Source: Hyphomicrobiales bacterium
Lineage (GTDB): Bacteria; Pseudomonadota; Alphaproteobacteria; Rhizobiales; Rhizobiaceae
NCBI GenBank assembly: GCA_900465685.1
Contig: UEGR01000003.1
Location: 124,001 to 188,000 of the forward strand
Reading direction: 5' to 3'
DNA length: 64,000 bases
The notes beneath the pieces are model-generated. The model was not told the DNA's origin and ran no database searches. It saw nothing but the letters and a program-made list of their open reading frames with translations. Shown here one piece after another: positions 25,758 through 34,181 of the stretch (position 1 is its first letter; each line of letters starts with the position of its first letter). The position numbers and the translations under genes are program-made.

Positions 25758-26519
25758 ATGCTGCCTAGCGCAGACACCAAATTCGACTATGCGGCGTTGC
25801 CGACCGAAAAGGCGGCGTCTGCGCGGGCTGCTGCCGAGCGTATTCGTGGAAGAATGCAGCTTGCTGCCGAGAGCATTATTGAAGTTGGGCGGGAACTGAT
25901 CGAGCAAAAAAAGCAATTGGGCCATGGAAACTTCCTGCCTTGGATTGAGGCAGAGTTTGGGATGTCGGGCGTTAGCGCCAGTCGCATGATGAATGTAGCA
26001 ATAGAGTGTGGTGACAAATCTTTCACGGTGAAACATTTAGCCCCTACCGCCCTCTACGCCTTAGCCGCCCCATCCACTCCCGAAGCCGTACGAGAGGCCG
26101 TCCTTGAACGCGCTGCAACTGGCGAAACGGTTACGGCGAAACAAATCGCGGAACTAAAAGCCAAGCTTTCCAAGGCGGAAAGCGCGCTCGAAAAAGCGAA
26201 CACGGAAATTTCCCTGACTGAATTCCGCGCTAAGGAAGCGGCTAAACAGCGCGACAGCGCACAGACTGCTCGCCTTTATGCGGAGCAGGACAAAGATCGT
26301 CTTACTGGTCAGGTTGAAAATCTCGTCGATGAAATCAGCCGCCTGAAAGAGGACGGTGTAATTCACGTCGAACAAGCGCCGCCTACGGCGATTCATGCTC
26401 AGCCCGCGCGCGTTGACGCTATGTTGATCGCGATGCAGGCAATGTGGGGACGTGCCGACATCGAAACACGCAAACGTTTTCTAGATTGGGCTACAGGCCA
26501 ACAGAGGCTTGCAGCCTAA
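25758..26519 (+). CDS. DUF3102-containing coiled-coil protein
   Basis: 253 residues. The N-terminal DUF3102 region (IIEVGRELIEQKKQLGHGNFLPWIEAEFGMS, about 41-71) matches phage and plasmid proteins of unknown role with an HTH-like ASRMMNVA. A long coiled coil (about 130-205) and a C-terminal DAMLIAMQAMWGRADIETRKRFLDW follow. Probably an early accessory or regulatory DNA-binding protein. Coupled to the gene before it. Confidence 0.8.
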   Translation: MLPSADTKFDYAALPTEKAASARAAAERIRGRMQLAAESIIEVGRELIEQKKQLGHGNFLPWIEAEFGMSGVSASRMMNVAIECGDKSFTVKHLAPTALYALAAPSTPEAVREAVLERAATGETVTAKQIAELKAKLSKAESALEKANTEISLTEFRAKEAAKQRDSAQTARLYAEQDKDRLTGQVENLVDEISRLKEDGVIHVEQAPPTAIHAQPARVDAMLIAMQAMWGRADIETRKRFLDWATGQQRLAA

Positions 26520-26604
26520 CCCCATTCTGCTTCGCCAGCAGGATGTCGCGACGGCAACGACCAAAGGCGATAGGAAGCGGCTGGCGCTTTCGGCGTTCCC
26601 AGAC

Positions 26605-26622
26605 GAAGGCGTTAACGCCTTC
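26605..26622. terminator. Perfect 18-bp palindrome between convergent genes
   Basis: GAAGGCGTTAACGCCTTC overlaps the stop of the 28-residue ORF and lies 85 bp after the DUF3102 stop. It has no T-run; it could slow polymerase or bind a protein. Confidence 0.4.
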
Positions 26623-26698
26623 TGAGGAATAAGAAGTAGACAAGAATTACGACGACGAGCGGAACGCCAAAAAGCCACATCACACCGGCTGTAAGCAT
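26612..26698 (-). CDS. 28-residue single-helix membrane protein
   Basis: MLTAGVMWLFGVPLVVVILV then YFLFLRRR. AAGGAGATCACT upstream is a good RBS. The layout is the same as in the 27-residue ORF at 21,774-21,857. It lies on the minus strand inside the rightward early region. The rest of 26,520-26,949 holds a copy of the ACACGAGGAG leader (26,821-26,838) without an obvious gene behind it. Confidence 0.55.
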   Translation of the reverse strand: MLTAGVMWLFGVPLVVVILVYFLFLRRR

Positions 26699-26949
26699 AG
26701 TGATCTCCTTGTTTATCAAGAAGAAAACTACTTGGTGGCGAATTTGGTTCCAACGACGAAATCTAAAAAGAGCGGCGTTGTGGGTCGGCACCACCCGTTA
26801 CCCCGCCGCTCCCGTACATCCCGGTTAACACGAGGAGGGCCGAAGCCACTTCTACGCCGGGGTTTCCTTGCCAGGTACCACCCCGGCCGACGAGACAGAT
26901 GCCGATAGATGCGGCGCTTGTCAACCATCACCAACCGACACGAGGAGAC

Positions 26950-27234
26950 ATGCAGCATTCATCAAGACACGAACTGCAGGCAACTGCCGCCGTGCACCGT
27001 AAACAAGGCGCTTCATTTGGGAAGATCGCGGAACTGATGGGCATTACCAGAGGCCACGCTTGGTCGCTGCTTTCCGAGAGATCGCCCACGCTACCGGCGC
27101 CAGAGCCAACAGAGAAGACCGTTGTGCGGCGCACAACTTTTAACGGAGGTTACTCGGGAGGATGCATGGACATTTATGTCTCTCTGCCCCGCATAACCAT
27201 TCTGGACGGTCCATTTACGGGTACAGTCCACTAG
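26950..27234 (+). CDS. HTH-containing small protein
   Basis: 94 residues from MQHSSRHELQATAAVHRKQG. ASFGKIAELMGITRGHAWSLLSER is a clear homeodomain-like HTH of the resolvase/sigma-like type. The C-terminal part (MDIYVSLPRITILDGPF) is beta-rich. Has the ACACGAGGAG leader only 2 nt before ATG. Probably an early regulator. Confidence 0.65.
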   Translation: MQHSSRHELQATAAVHRKQGASFGKIAELMGITRGHAWSLLSERSPTLPAPEPTEKTVVRRTTFNGGYSGGCMDIYVSLPRITILDGPFTGTVH

Positions 27235-27319
27235 CCTTACGAGGCAGCACAATTGCTGAAAGGCAGGCCGACCGCAGAGACGGGGCCGACGACTAACCTC
27301 CCTACGAGGAGGCCACACC

Positions 27320-27490
27320 TTGAAAACGAAATATACACGAACGGGCGAGCGGGACATGACAAACCGCAAGCCTTACCGGACGGCTGCGCAGAAATACGTG
27401 GCACGACAGGAAGCACGTCTCGTTGACGGGCGTTGCGTTTCCAATGCGCCTGTCACCTACCACCGCGCACCGAAAAGAGGTGCCGCATGA
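27320..27490 (+). CDS. 56-residue basic protein (TTG start)
   Basis: MKTKYTRTGERDMTNRKPYR to RAPKRGAA, strongly basic. TTG start with CGAGGAGG 8 nt upstream; an in-frame ATG at 27,356 is an alternative. The stop overlaps the ATG of the next gene (ATGA), showing coupling. Possibly a small DNA- or RNA-binding protein. Confidence 0.5.
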   Translation: MKTKYTRTGERDMTNRKPYRTAAQKYVARQEARLVDGRCVSNAPVTYHRAPKRGAA

Positions 27491-27789
27491 CCTGCGAATG
27501 CGGTGAATGCTGGGATTTGCCCGGCGAAATCGTCGTCCACAAGCTTTGGAAGTGGAAGGGTATCATTATCGAGGAGCGCGACAGCTTTCGCTGGCTGACG
27601 GTGCGTTTCATGATTCCCGGTACGGGCCTTGTGCAGCTTGAGGTCTCGCGCTTCGAAGTCGAGCCGGATTTTGAAGATGACGGCGGCGGTGTCGAGGCTG
27701 ACAAGCCTGAAGAGGACAACATCATCCCGGTCGATTTCACCAAGAAAGTGAAACTTACGAAAAACACCAAGACGAGGGGAGTAGCGTGA
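27487..27789 (+). CDS. Hypothetical phage protein with N-terminal cysteines
   Basis: 100 residues from MTCECGECWDLPGEIVVHKL. The three clustered cysteines could bind metal. Middle part is an SH3-like beta pattern (WKGIIIEERDSFRWLTVRFMIPGTG), C-terminus charged. Coupled on both sides by overlapping stop/start codons. Function unknown. Confidence 0.6.
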   Translation: MTCECGECWDLPGEIVVHKLWKWKGIIIEERDSFRWLTVRFMIPGTGLVQLEVSRFEVEPDFEDDGGGVEADKPEEDNIIPVDFTKKVKLTKNTKTRGVA

Positions 27790-28415
27790 TGGCAGACAAG
27801 CAAACAGTGAAGGTTGGCGACAAGGTCAGATGCCTTGTGACAGAGTTCGACGTGCGCAAAGGCGAACTTTACGAAGTACTGGAAGTTCAGGTTAACGGTC
27901 GAGTTTGGTTTCTCGATGATCTGTCTGACCGGTTCTATCTGGAAGTCGACGAATACGAACTCCTGCCCGTTGCTGAAGCAACCGGCAAGCCTGCCCTCAC
28001 CATCGAAACCGGCAAGTTCTATCGTACCTGCGATGGGCGCAAGGTTGGGCCTATGGACACGTGGATTTACGGTGGATGGCATACAGATCGAGCTGAGCGG
28101 CCACTCAACGGAGGCTTATGGACCGACAACGGAACGGCTAAGTATCCAGGAGCCAAAGACAGTCCAGACCTCATCGCCGAATGGGTCGACGAGCCAGCCA
28201 GCATTGACAATGCGCCTTTGACCAAACCCGCTATCGTCGCACTGATCGAAAACGACCAGCCCAAGCCATCAGAGCAGCCGAAGGTTCATAAAAGCGAACA
28301 GGCCGCCACTGACGAAGCTGAACGACTTGCCGTCAAATATCCGGGCCAGAAGTTCGGTGTGTTCGTTCTCGCTGACTCGCGGATTGCCGATGTCGTTATT
28401 CGGAGAGCCGCATGA
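27789..28415 (+). CDS. Hypothetical phage protein, two-part
   Basis: 208 residues from MADKQTVKVGDKVRCLVTEF. The N-terminal third looks like a KOW/SH3 barrel (KVGDKVRCLV...GELYEVLEVQ). The middle has TCDGRKVGPMDTW, and the C-terminal part (EQAATDEAERLAVKYPGQKFGVFVL) resembles the 88-residue protein at 23,025-23,291 (EQALAEATRLAALCPGETFEVFQ), so a domain is shared inside the element. Coupled to neighbours. Confidence 0.65.
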   Translation: MADKQTVKVGDKVRCLVTEFDVRKGELYEVLEVQVNGRVWFLDDLSDRFYLEVDEYELLPVAEATGKPALTIETGKFYRTCDGRKVGPMDTWIYGGWHTDRAERPLNGGLWTDNGTAKYPGAKDSPDLIAEWVDEPASIDNAPLTKPAIVALIENDQPKPSEQPKVHKSEQAATDEAERLAVKYPGQKFGVFVLADSRIADVVIRRAA

Positions 28416-28588
28416 CCTCCACCACGTACAGCCACACGCGTAACTATGCGCCCACAGACTACGCGGAAGGTGACACATTCTACGAGCCGGAAACCACGCT
28501 CGGCCTTGGCGACCGCTTTGTATGGGGCTTGGCAGTAGTCGCCGTGCTCGCCTTGACGGTCGGCTTCTACGCATGGGTGCTGGCATGA
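28412..28588 (+). CDS. 58-residue membrane protein
   Basis: MTSTTYSHTRNYAPTDYAEG at the start and a C-terminal helix FVWGLAVVAVLALTVGFYAW. Start overlaps the previous stop (ATGA), and its stop overlaps the next start. First of three coupled single-helix membrane proteins. Confidence 0.6.
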   Translation: MTSTTYSHTRNYAPTDYAEGDTFYEPETTLGLGDRFVWGLAVVAVLALTVGFYAWVLA

Positions 28589-28779
28589 ACGTCGCCACAA
28601 AAGCTACGGCTGACATGCCGCACATTGATCCCGGGCGTAAGCCCGGTGTCGGACGCGTAGGGCAGTCCTTGGCGCTTGCAGCGTTCGCGCTGGCAATTGC
28701 CACGGCAATCGCAGCGTTCCTATTCTGGAACCTGCTGCTGCCGTTCTATGGGCTGCTGTATCTGTGGGGTGCGCACTGA
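28585..28779 (+). CDS. 64-residue membrane protein
   Basis: MNVATKATADMPHIDPGRKP, then one long helix (LALAAFALAIATAIAAFLFW) and a hydrophobic end LPFYGLLYLWGAH. Overlaps both neighbours by 1-4 bp. Unknown function. Confidence 0.6.
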   Translation: MNVATKATADMPHIDPGRKPGVGRVGQSLALAAFALAIATAIAAFLFWNLLLPFYGLLYLWGAH

Positions 28780-28904
28780 TGCCCCTCAGACCACCACGCG
28801 ACAACTGCGCCGCCGCCCTAACAAGCCCGCCTGCATGGCTTGTCGGCTGGCTCATACTTGCGACCGTCATCGCCGCAATCGCCGTTACCCACCACACCTA
28901 CTAA
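28779..28904 (+). CDS. 41-residue membrane protein
   Basis: MPLRPPRDNCAAALTSPPAW, one helix (LVGWLILATVIAAIAVT), ending HHTY. Start overlaps the stop of the previous gene (TGATG). Third of the coupled membrane trio. Confidence 0.55.
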   Translation: MPLRPPRDNCAAALTSPPAWLVGWLILATVIAAIAVTHHTY

Positions 28905-29525
28905 ACACGAGGAGACCTACCCGAAGCGCCGAAGACCGAACACCTGCTGGAATTCAAGTCGAGCAACGAGAAGGGTATCAAGGAACTGCAAAAGCACGGC
29001 TGCCAGAAGGCTAAGCCATTGCACTACGCCCAGTGCCAGCTTGGCATGCAGGCTTTTGGACTGACGCGCTGTCTGTATCTGGCGTCATGCAAGAACACCG
29101 ACACGCTCTATGCCGAGCGGATCGAATACGACGTTGAATTCTGCCTTCGACTGCTGGCACGCTGCGAACGCATCGTGTTTTCGGACGAGCCGCCAAGCCG
29201 TATCAGCGAAGATCCGGAGTTCTTCGGCTGCATGTTCTGCAAACACCGGGGCGTTTGCCACGAAGGCGTGCAGCCGCGCGTGAACTGCCGCACCTGCCTT
29301 CATGTCCAGCCGGAGCATGGCGGTGATTGCCACATGTCATGCGCGCGTTGGAACAAGCCCCTGTCGATCGACGAGCAACGCGACGGCTGCCCGGCGCACC
29401 TCTACCTGCCGGGACTGATAAATGGCGAGCAGATCGATGCTGACGAGATTGCGGAAACCGTTACGTACCGTTTGGCGACGGGCGAGATTTGGGTGGATGG
29501 TATGAGGGGAGGTACGGATGGTTAA
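28905..29525 (+). pseudogene. N-terminally truncated RecB-like (PD-(D/E)XK) phage nuclease
   Basis: The frame is open from just after the ACACGAGGAG leader but has no ATG near it. Translation gives LPEAPKTEHLLEFKSSNEKG, where EFK is the E-x-K half of a PD-(D/E)XK site, then a Cas4/RecB-like body. The C-terminal cysteines (CMFCKHRGVC, NCRTC) may hold metal. The N-terminal part with the Asp of the active site is missing, so it is probably inactive. The leader joined directly to mid-gene points to a deletion. A TTG at 29,019 could only start a still shorter product. Confidence 0.7.
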
Positions 29526-30166
29526 AAATATTGGTTCAGATGTTCGTGCTGTTCGCGAACGCAATCGAGCACACGACGAGCTGCAAATACAATCCGACCA
29601 GTATCCCAAATGCTTTCTACGTCGAGTGGAAACTGGATTCCTTCATCTGACATAAAGTCGAACGGATTGCCGCCATTGAGTGTCACAAGCAATTCAAACG
29701 CAGCCTGTGTAATCGCTTCGGATTTACAAGCTTTGACGTCATCCCAGACCTTTGCCGTAGGCTGCGGATAACCCGGTCGCAAATATGTATTCCCTACGAA
29801 GGCATGCCCAACAAACGGTCCGGAGAAATAACGATTTACCATTTGGACTTCATAGCCAGTGTAGCGATTTGCAAAATGTTTGATGGAATTCAAGGCGTCA
29901 AGTTCTTCGCGAAATGATCGTTTTACAGTTGCCAGATGCTGCCTTCTATTGGCATCCAACTGCTGTTTAGCCACAATGACCGCAACCAATACAGGGATAC
30001 CAGCAAGTAATGTCCCGTAATCTCTTGCGAAGTCCAAAAGTGCCTTCCCAACTGTTGGGCTAGAGATAATCAGGCCGCCGAAGGCCATAGCGCAAACCGC
30101 AATGTAAACCGCGCTGCCCACGCAGAGGATTGTCATTGCAAAACTATCGTCTTCTTTTTCAGACAA
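29522..30166 (-). CDS. Membrane-anchored protein, antisense to early operon (exclusion/defence candidate 1)
   Basis: 214 residues, TTG start with GGGGGCATTACC before it; an ATG ten codons later is possible. Two N-terminal helices (AMTILCVGSAVYIAVCAMAF and YGTLLAGIPVLVAVIVA) lead into a cytosolic helical domain: QLDANRRQHLATVKRSFREE and a C-terminus with ILDCVREQHEHLNQYF. It lies on the strand opposite to all neighbours, which is typical for lysogenic-conversion genes. Same layout as the protein at 33,339-34,073. Superinfection exclusion is an inference. Confidence 0.7.
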   Translation of the reverse strand: MSEKEDDSFAMTILCVGSAVYIAVCAMAFGGLIISSPTVGKALLDFARDYGTLLAGIPVLVAVIVAKQQLDANRRQHLATVKRSFREELDALNSIKHFANRYTGYEVQMVNRYFSGPFVGHAFVGNTYLRPGYPQPTAKVWDDVKACKSEAITQAAFELLVTLNGGNPFDFMSDEGIQFPLDVESIWDTGRIVFAARRVLDCVREQHEHLNQYF

Positions 30167-30180
30167 GGTAATGCCCCCAA

Positions 30181-31878
30181 ATGCTAACCTTACGCGACTA
30201 TCAACGCGCCGCTGTTGACGGCCTTTATGACTACTGGCGCGAACAACCCGGCTCCCCTCTTATCGTGCTTCCTACGGGCGGCGGCAAGAGCCTCGTGCTG
30301 GGTACGATCTGCAAGGAACTGATTGAAGGCTGGCCCGACATGCGCGTGCTCGTGGTAACGCATGTCCGCGAGCTTATTCTGTCGAACTATCAGGAGCTGC
30401 TGAACATCTGGCCTTTCGCCCCGGCAGGCATCTTTTCGGCTGGCGTAGGTCGGCGGGATGCAAAGGCGCAGATCGTTTTCGGCGGTGTACAGACCATCGC
30501 AAACAAGGCAGACCAAATTGGCCATATCGACGTTGTTCTGGTCGATGAAGCCCACCTGATGCCGCGCAATTCGGAAACGCAGTATGGCAAACTGATCGAC
30601 GGCCTGCGCGCCATCAATCCTGACCTAAAGCTGGTCGGCCTCACGGCTACGCCTTATCGCTTGGGCGAGGGGCTTTTGACGGAAGGTGACGGCGCGCTTT
30701 TCGACGACATCTGCTTTGAAAAGCCGATCGGCGAAATGATCGATGAAGGCTATCTCTGCCGGCCGATATCAAAAGGCATGGCAACCGCATTCGACCTGTC
30801 GGGCGTCGGCAAGCAGGGCGGCGACTACAAGCAGAACGCTCTGCAGGCGGCTATCGATAAAGACGATATCACGGCTTCCGTGGTCGATGAGATCGTCACG
30901 TATGGCACTGCGTCGGGTGCGGAGCGCAAGGCATGGCTTTGCTTTTGCAGCGGCGTCGAACATGCCCGACATATGCGAGACGAAATCCGAAACCGGGGAT
31001 TTAGCTGCGAGACTGTGACCGGCGACACTCCAACCGGTGAACGCGACCGCATTCTGGCTGACTTCAAGGCTGGCAAGATCCGCGCACTGACTAACAATTC
31101 TGTGCTCACGACCGGCACGAACCTGCCGATCATCGATCTCGTTGCGTTTTGTCGCCCGACCTTGTCAGCGGGCCTTTTTGTCCAGATGGCAGGTCGTGGC
31201 CTGCGCCTTTATCCCGGCAAGGAGAACTGCCTATTTCTGGATTTCGCTGGCGTTGTTCGTAAGCACGGTCCTATCGATGCTGTCACGCCGCCGGGGTTGA
31301 AGAAAGGCGACGGCGAAGCGCCCGTCAAGCAATGCCCGCAGGAGCGTGACGATCGCGGTCTAGTTGGTTGCGGCTCACTAATTCACGCCTCGCTGCATAC
31401 TTGCCCGGATTGCGGTTACGAATTCCCGGTCGATGAAACGCCGAAGATATCTGCGCAGGCCGAAGACGTGCCGATGCTGTCGAAAGACAACGCCAGCACC
31501 CGCCAGGTGGAGCGCCGCACCTTCGCTTACCACGAAGGCAAGGGCGGCAAGCAGGACAGCGTGAAGGTGTCGTACTGGATTGGTATGTCGCCAATCAGTG
31601 AGTGGCTCGGGCCCGCGCATACCGGCTTCTTTAAGTCGAAGTCAGACAGGTGGTGGCGAAAGCACGGTGGTCAGGCACCGTTCCCGAGAACCGTGCTGGA
31701 ATTCATGGAGCGCCAAAACGAGCTGCTGCCTACCGGGGAAATCGTTGTCAAACCCAACGGGAAATATTGGGAAGTGGTCGACGCCATTGCGGGCGCTGCG
31801 AATGACAACGTGCCGGAGGCGAGCAACGACAATGTGCCGGCCTGGCTGGCGGAGATAGGGGATGAGGTGCCGTTTTAA
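30181..31878 (+). CDS. Phage SF2 helicase
   Basis: 565 residues. DEAD/DEAH superfamily 2: Q-like RDYQRAAVDGLY, Walker A LPTGGGKS (residues 30-37), Walker B VLVDEAHL, motif III LTATPYR, and motif VI QMAGRGLRLYPGKE. Helicase C-terminal domain about 215-340. A zinc-ribbon-like part (CPQERDDRGLVGCGS...CPDCGYEFP) follows. The C-terminal tail carries ANDNVPEASNDNVPAW. Such proteins act in phage replication or recombination. Confidence 0.93.
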   Translation: MLTLRDYQRAAVDGLYDYWREQPGSPLIVLPTGGGKSLVLGTICKELIEGWPDMRVLVVTHVRELILSNYQELLNIWPFAPAGIFSAGVGRRDAKAQIVFGGVQTIANKADQIGHIDVVLVDEAHLMPRNSETQYGKLIDGLRAINPDLKLVGLTATPYRLGEGLLTEGDGALFDDICFEKPIGEMIDEGYLCRPISKGMATAFDLSGVGKQGGDYKQNALQAAIDKDDITASVVDEIVTYGTASGAERKAWLCFCSGVEHARHMRDEIRNRGFSCETVTGDTPTGERDRILADFKAGKIRALTNNSVLTTGTNLPIIDLVAFCRPTLSAGLFVQMAGRGLRLYPGKENCLFLDFAGVVRKHGPIDAVTPPGLKKGDGEAPVKQCPQERDDRGLVGCGSLIHASLHTCPDCGYEFPVDETPKISAQAEDVPMLSKDNASTRQVERRTFAYHEGKGGKQDSVKVSYWIGMSPISEWLGPAHTGFFKSKSDRWWRKHGGQAPFPRTVLEFMERQNELLPTGEIVVKPNGKYWEVVDAIAGAANDNVPEASNDNVPAWLAEIGDEVPF

Positions 31879-31890
31879 TCAAGGCAGGGG

Positions 31891-32109
31891 TTAGTCGTCC
31901 TTGCCTTCTGCCCGGTCTCTAAGAATTTGCGCAGCTCTGGCTCTATATTTTTCCTTCACCTCGTCGGGAACGCCACCACCGACACTAGCTCCGCTTACGA
32001 TTTTGCTAACAGCAGAATCCCAGTTCAGGTCGGGATCAGAATTCTCTTGCTCAAAAAGTTGCTTTGCGAGCTCTTCGATCTCTAGCTGCTTTTCCAATTC
32101 GCCGCTCAT
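31891..32109 (-). CDS. Small acidic coiled-coil protein
   Basis: 72 residues from MSGELEKQLEIEELAKQLFE; GGAG precedes the ATG. Acidic helical N-terminus and a basic, helical end (VKEKYRARAAQILRDRAEG). Convergent with the helicase gene. Unknown. Confidence 0.5.
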   Translation of the reverse strand: MSGELEKQLEIEELAKQLFEQENSDPDLNWDSAVSKIVSGASVGGGVPDEVKEKYRARAAQILRDRAEGKDD

Positions 32110-32290
32110 GTCGATCTCCATCTGTAAAAGGGCTTGGAATGTAGAAGATGGAGAGCAATTCTGGCGAGGCAAGGCATGAAGCGGTTGCTATGGGCCTTGA
32201 AGGGTGTCCGCATCGCGCGATAGGGCGGGGGGCTTTGGTACACGCGATGCGGATGCATTCCAAAGGAGGATTGCACCGACTAGATAGGAA

Positions 32291-32506
32291 CTACAGCCCG
32301 ATCGAACAAATGACAGTTCGTGACAGCTCGAAAGCATGAGTGAGAAAGAGCCGCTCCGTGGCATAAATGCCCGGAGCGACGGCGCCGAGTAGCCCCCCGG
32401 ATACCCAAAACGCTATTCCAATGTACCACAGTGAAACACATATCAAAAAATTAAATTTACGTAACGTAAGCCCTCCCGCCAAAGATTCGGGGCTGGCTAT
32501 TAACAA
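32291..32506 (-). CDS. Possible small membrane protein
   Basis: Up to 71 residues (TTG starts only), with a hydrophobic stretch FNFLICVSLWYIGIAFWVSG and GLLGAVAPGIY. No strong RBS. The gap 32,110-32,580 has no other gene; it also contains the leader of the next gene (32,557-32,579). Confidence 0.25.
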   Translation of the reverse strand: MLIASPESLAGGLTLRKFNFLICVSLWYIGIAFWVSGGLLGAVAPGIYATERLFLTHAFELSRTVICSIGL

Positions 32507-32580
32507 TAACCGCCGCGAGGCGTGTTAACTTACCTACCGCTGCTTATCGCAGCAAAACCAACCACCGAACACGAGGAGCA

Positions 32581-33324
32581 ATGATGACGGACAATTACGA
32601 CGCGTATAACCCAGCGCCTATTGGTCACAATAGACCGCCGCTTACTGCCTACGAGACCGTAAAACAGGAAATCGAAGATCTGTTCGATGAGGCGAAGAAC
32701 TGGGCGGACGGCGAGGCAATCGGCAGCCAGGAAATTGCCGATGCAATCACCGAACTGCACGACAAGCTTCATGAGGCCGGCAAGAAAGCCGATGAGGCCC
32801 GCAAGGACGAGGCGAAGCCGCACGACGACGCCAAGGCTGAAATCCAGACACGCTATAACAAGCTGATCGGCAATACAAAGTCTGTCAAAGGCAAGGTCGT
32901 GCTCGGCAAGGAGACGTTGCAGACATTGCTGACGCCATGGCGCAATAAGCTTGTTGCCGAAAAGGAAGCGGCAGCGCGTGCTGCGCGTGAAGAGGCTGAC
33001 CGCATCGCAGCGGAAGTGCAGGAAGCCATGCGAGCCAGCGCAGGCAATCTCGAAGCGCGTGAGAAAGCCGAAGAACTGCTTGCCGAGGCCAAGAAAGCGG
33101 ACCGATGGGCCAAGCGCGAAGATCGGTCAGCAACGACCGGCACAGGGCTGCGCACGATCTGGCGCTGCACGCTGGAAGACGAGGGCAAGGCTCTCGACTG
33201 GGCATATGGCCGAGCGCCAGAACGCTTCAAGGAACTGGTCCAGTCGATGGCCGAAGAAACCGTGCGCGCCGGGATGCGTCAGGTGCCGGGCTTTAAGGTC
33301 TGGGATGAGCGGGTGGCAAGGTGA
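32581..33324 (+). CDS. Phage coiled-coil protein
   Basis: 247 residues. After MTDNYDAYNPAPIGHNRPP comes a long charged coiled coil (about 25-185) and a compact C-terminal end (TGTGLRTIWRCTLEDEGKAL ... RQVPGFKVWDE) conserved in siphophage early proteins near recombination genes. Leader ACCGAACACGAGGAG just upstream. Probably a DNA-metabolism accessory; exact role unknown. Confidence 0.8.
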   Translation: MMTDNYDAYNPAPIGHNRPPLTAYETVKQEIEDLFDEAKNWADGEAIGSQEIADAITELHDKLHEAGKKADEARKDEAKPHDDAKAEIQTRYNKLIGNTKSVKGKVVLGKETLQTLLTPWRNKLVAEKEAAARAAREEADRIAAEVQEAMRASAGNLEAREKAEELLAEAKKADRWAKREDRSATTGTGLRTIWRCTLEDEGKALDWAYGRAPERFKELVQSMAEETVRAGMRQVPGFKVWDERVAR

Positions 33325-33338
33325 TGACAACAACAGTC

Positions 33339-34073
33339 CTAACTACCCTTCTTAAAATCATTCCATCTTTCGTACCAATTGAATAATACTTCAAACTCTC
33401 CCATTTGCGGTATCGTGAAACCTGCCTGTTCGACTTTATCAAGATCTGCTGGCATGTAATTTGTATGTCTGGTTGATTTAAATCGGCCAGATTCAATCTG
33501 GCTCTCAATAAATCTTAGTAAATCGATAAAATAAGTCAGCTTGATGATCATAAGTCGATAAGCAATGGAATCTAGTCTTTCCTCTCGGCTAAGAATCTGT
33601 GTGTACCTTGCCAAGCCAATACCCAGCCAAGTTAAATCTGCATCAATTAGCGACAGTCCGTCGGCTGCCAGCATAAAATGGAATGCATCATCATCAGCAG
33701 GTTTCTGACCGCGCTCAATATGATCTCTCATGATAGAGCAATGGGCCATACATTTGCGCAAGGCTGTGTATTGTGCGCTCGAGTATTGCGCTAGCGATAA
33801 TTCACGCTGAGTTTTGAGGGCGGTATTTGATGTGATGTAAAGGGCAATGGCGCCTACGCCCGCAGCGATTAAGGCAAGTAATCCTGAAACCAACGTGGTG
33901 TCGATCCATTGAAATAATACGATATCGCCCAGAAGTTTTGCGGCGTAAGGGGGGAACTGTCGGCTATAAATAAAGTCGCCATAACGATAAGTCACAAAGC
34001 AAAAAACCAAAATTATCCAAATACCGAGTATGCTGATCAACCAAGACCTAATTTTTACCCAAGCATCGATCAT
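33339..34073 (-). CDS. Membrane-anchored protein, antisense to early operon (exclusion/defence candidate 2)
   Basis: 244 residues from MIDAWVKIRSWLISILGIWI. Two to three N-terminal helices (including TTLVSGLLALIAAGVGAIAL) precede a cytosolic helical domain beginning SNTALKTQRELSLAQYSSAQ. The layout equals that of the 29,522-30,166 protein, and both starts follow TTGGGGGCA. The composition is more AT-rich than the early genes. Phage exclusion or a host-surface role is inferred from position and architecture only. Confidence 0.7.
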   Translation of the reverse strand: MIDAWVKIRSWLISILGIWIILVFCFVTYRYGDFIYSRQFPPYAAKLLGDIVLFQWIDTTLVSGLLALIAAGVGAIALYITSNTALKTQRELSLAQYSSAQYTALRKCMAHCSIMRDHIERGQKPADDDAFHFMLAADGLSLIDADLTWLGIGLARYTQILSREERLDSIAYRLMIIKLTYFIDLLRFIESQIESGRFKSTRHTNYMPADLDKVEQAGFTIPQMGEFEVLFNWYERWNDFKKGS

Positions 34074-34181
34074 TGTTGCCCCCAACTAAACGAAGCAGTA
34101 ATGCCGAAAAAAAACCGAACAATCAACACCCCGCCAGCCACCAACTGGCGGGTTACCACCACGAAACACGAGGAGATGAGG

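Noticed and set aside
28905..29525. Cas4 or adaptation nuclease
   Set aside because: Although RecB-like with C-terminal cysteines, it lacks an N-terminal half and cas neighbours; a phage exonuclease remnant fits better.
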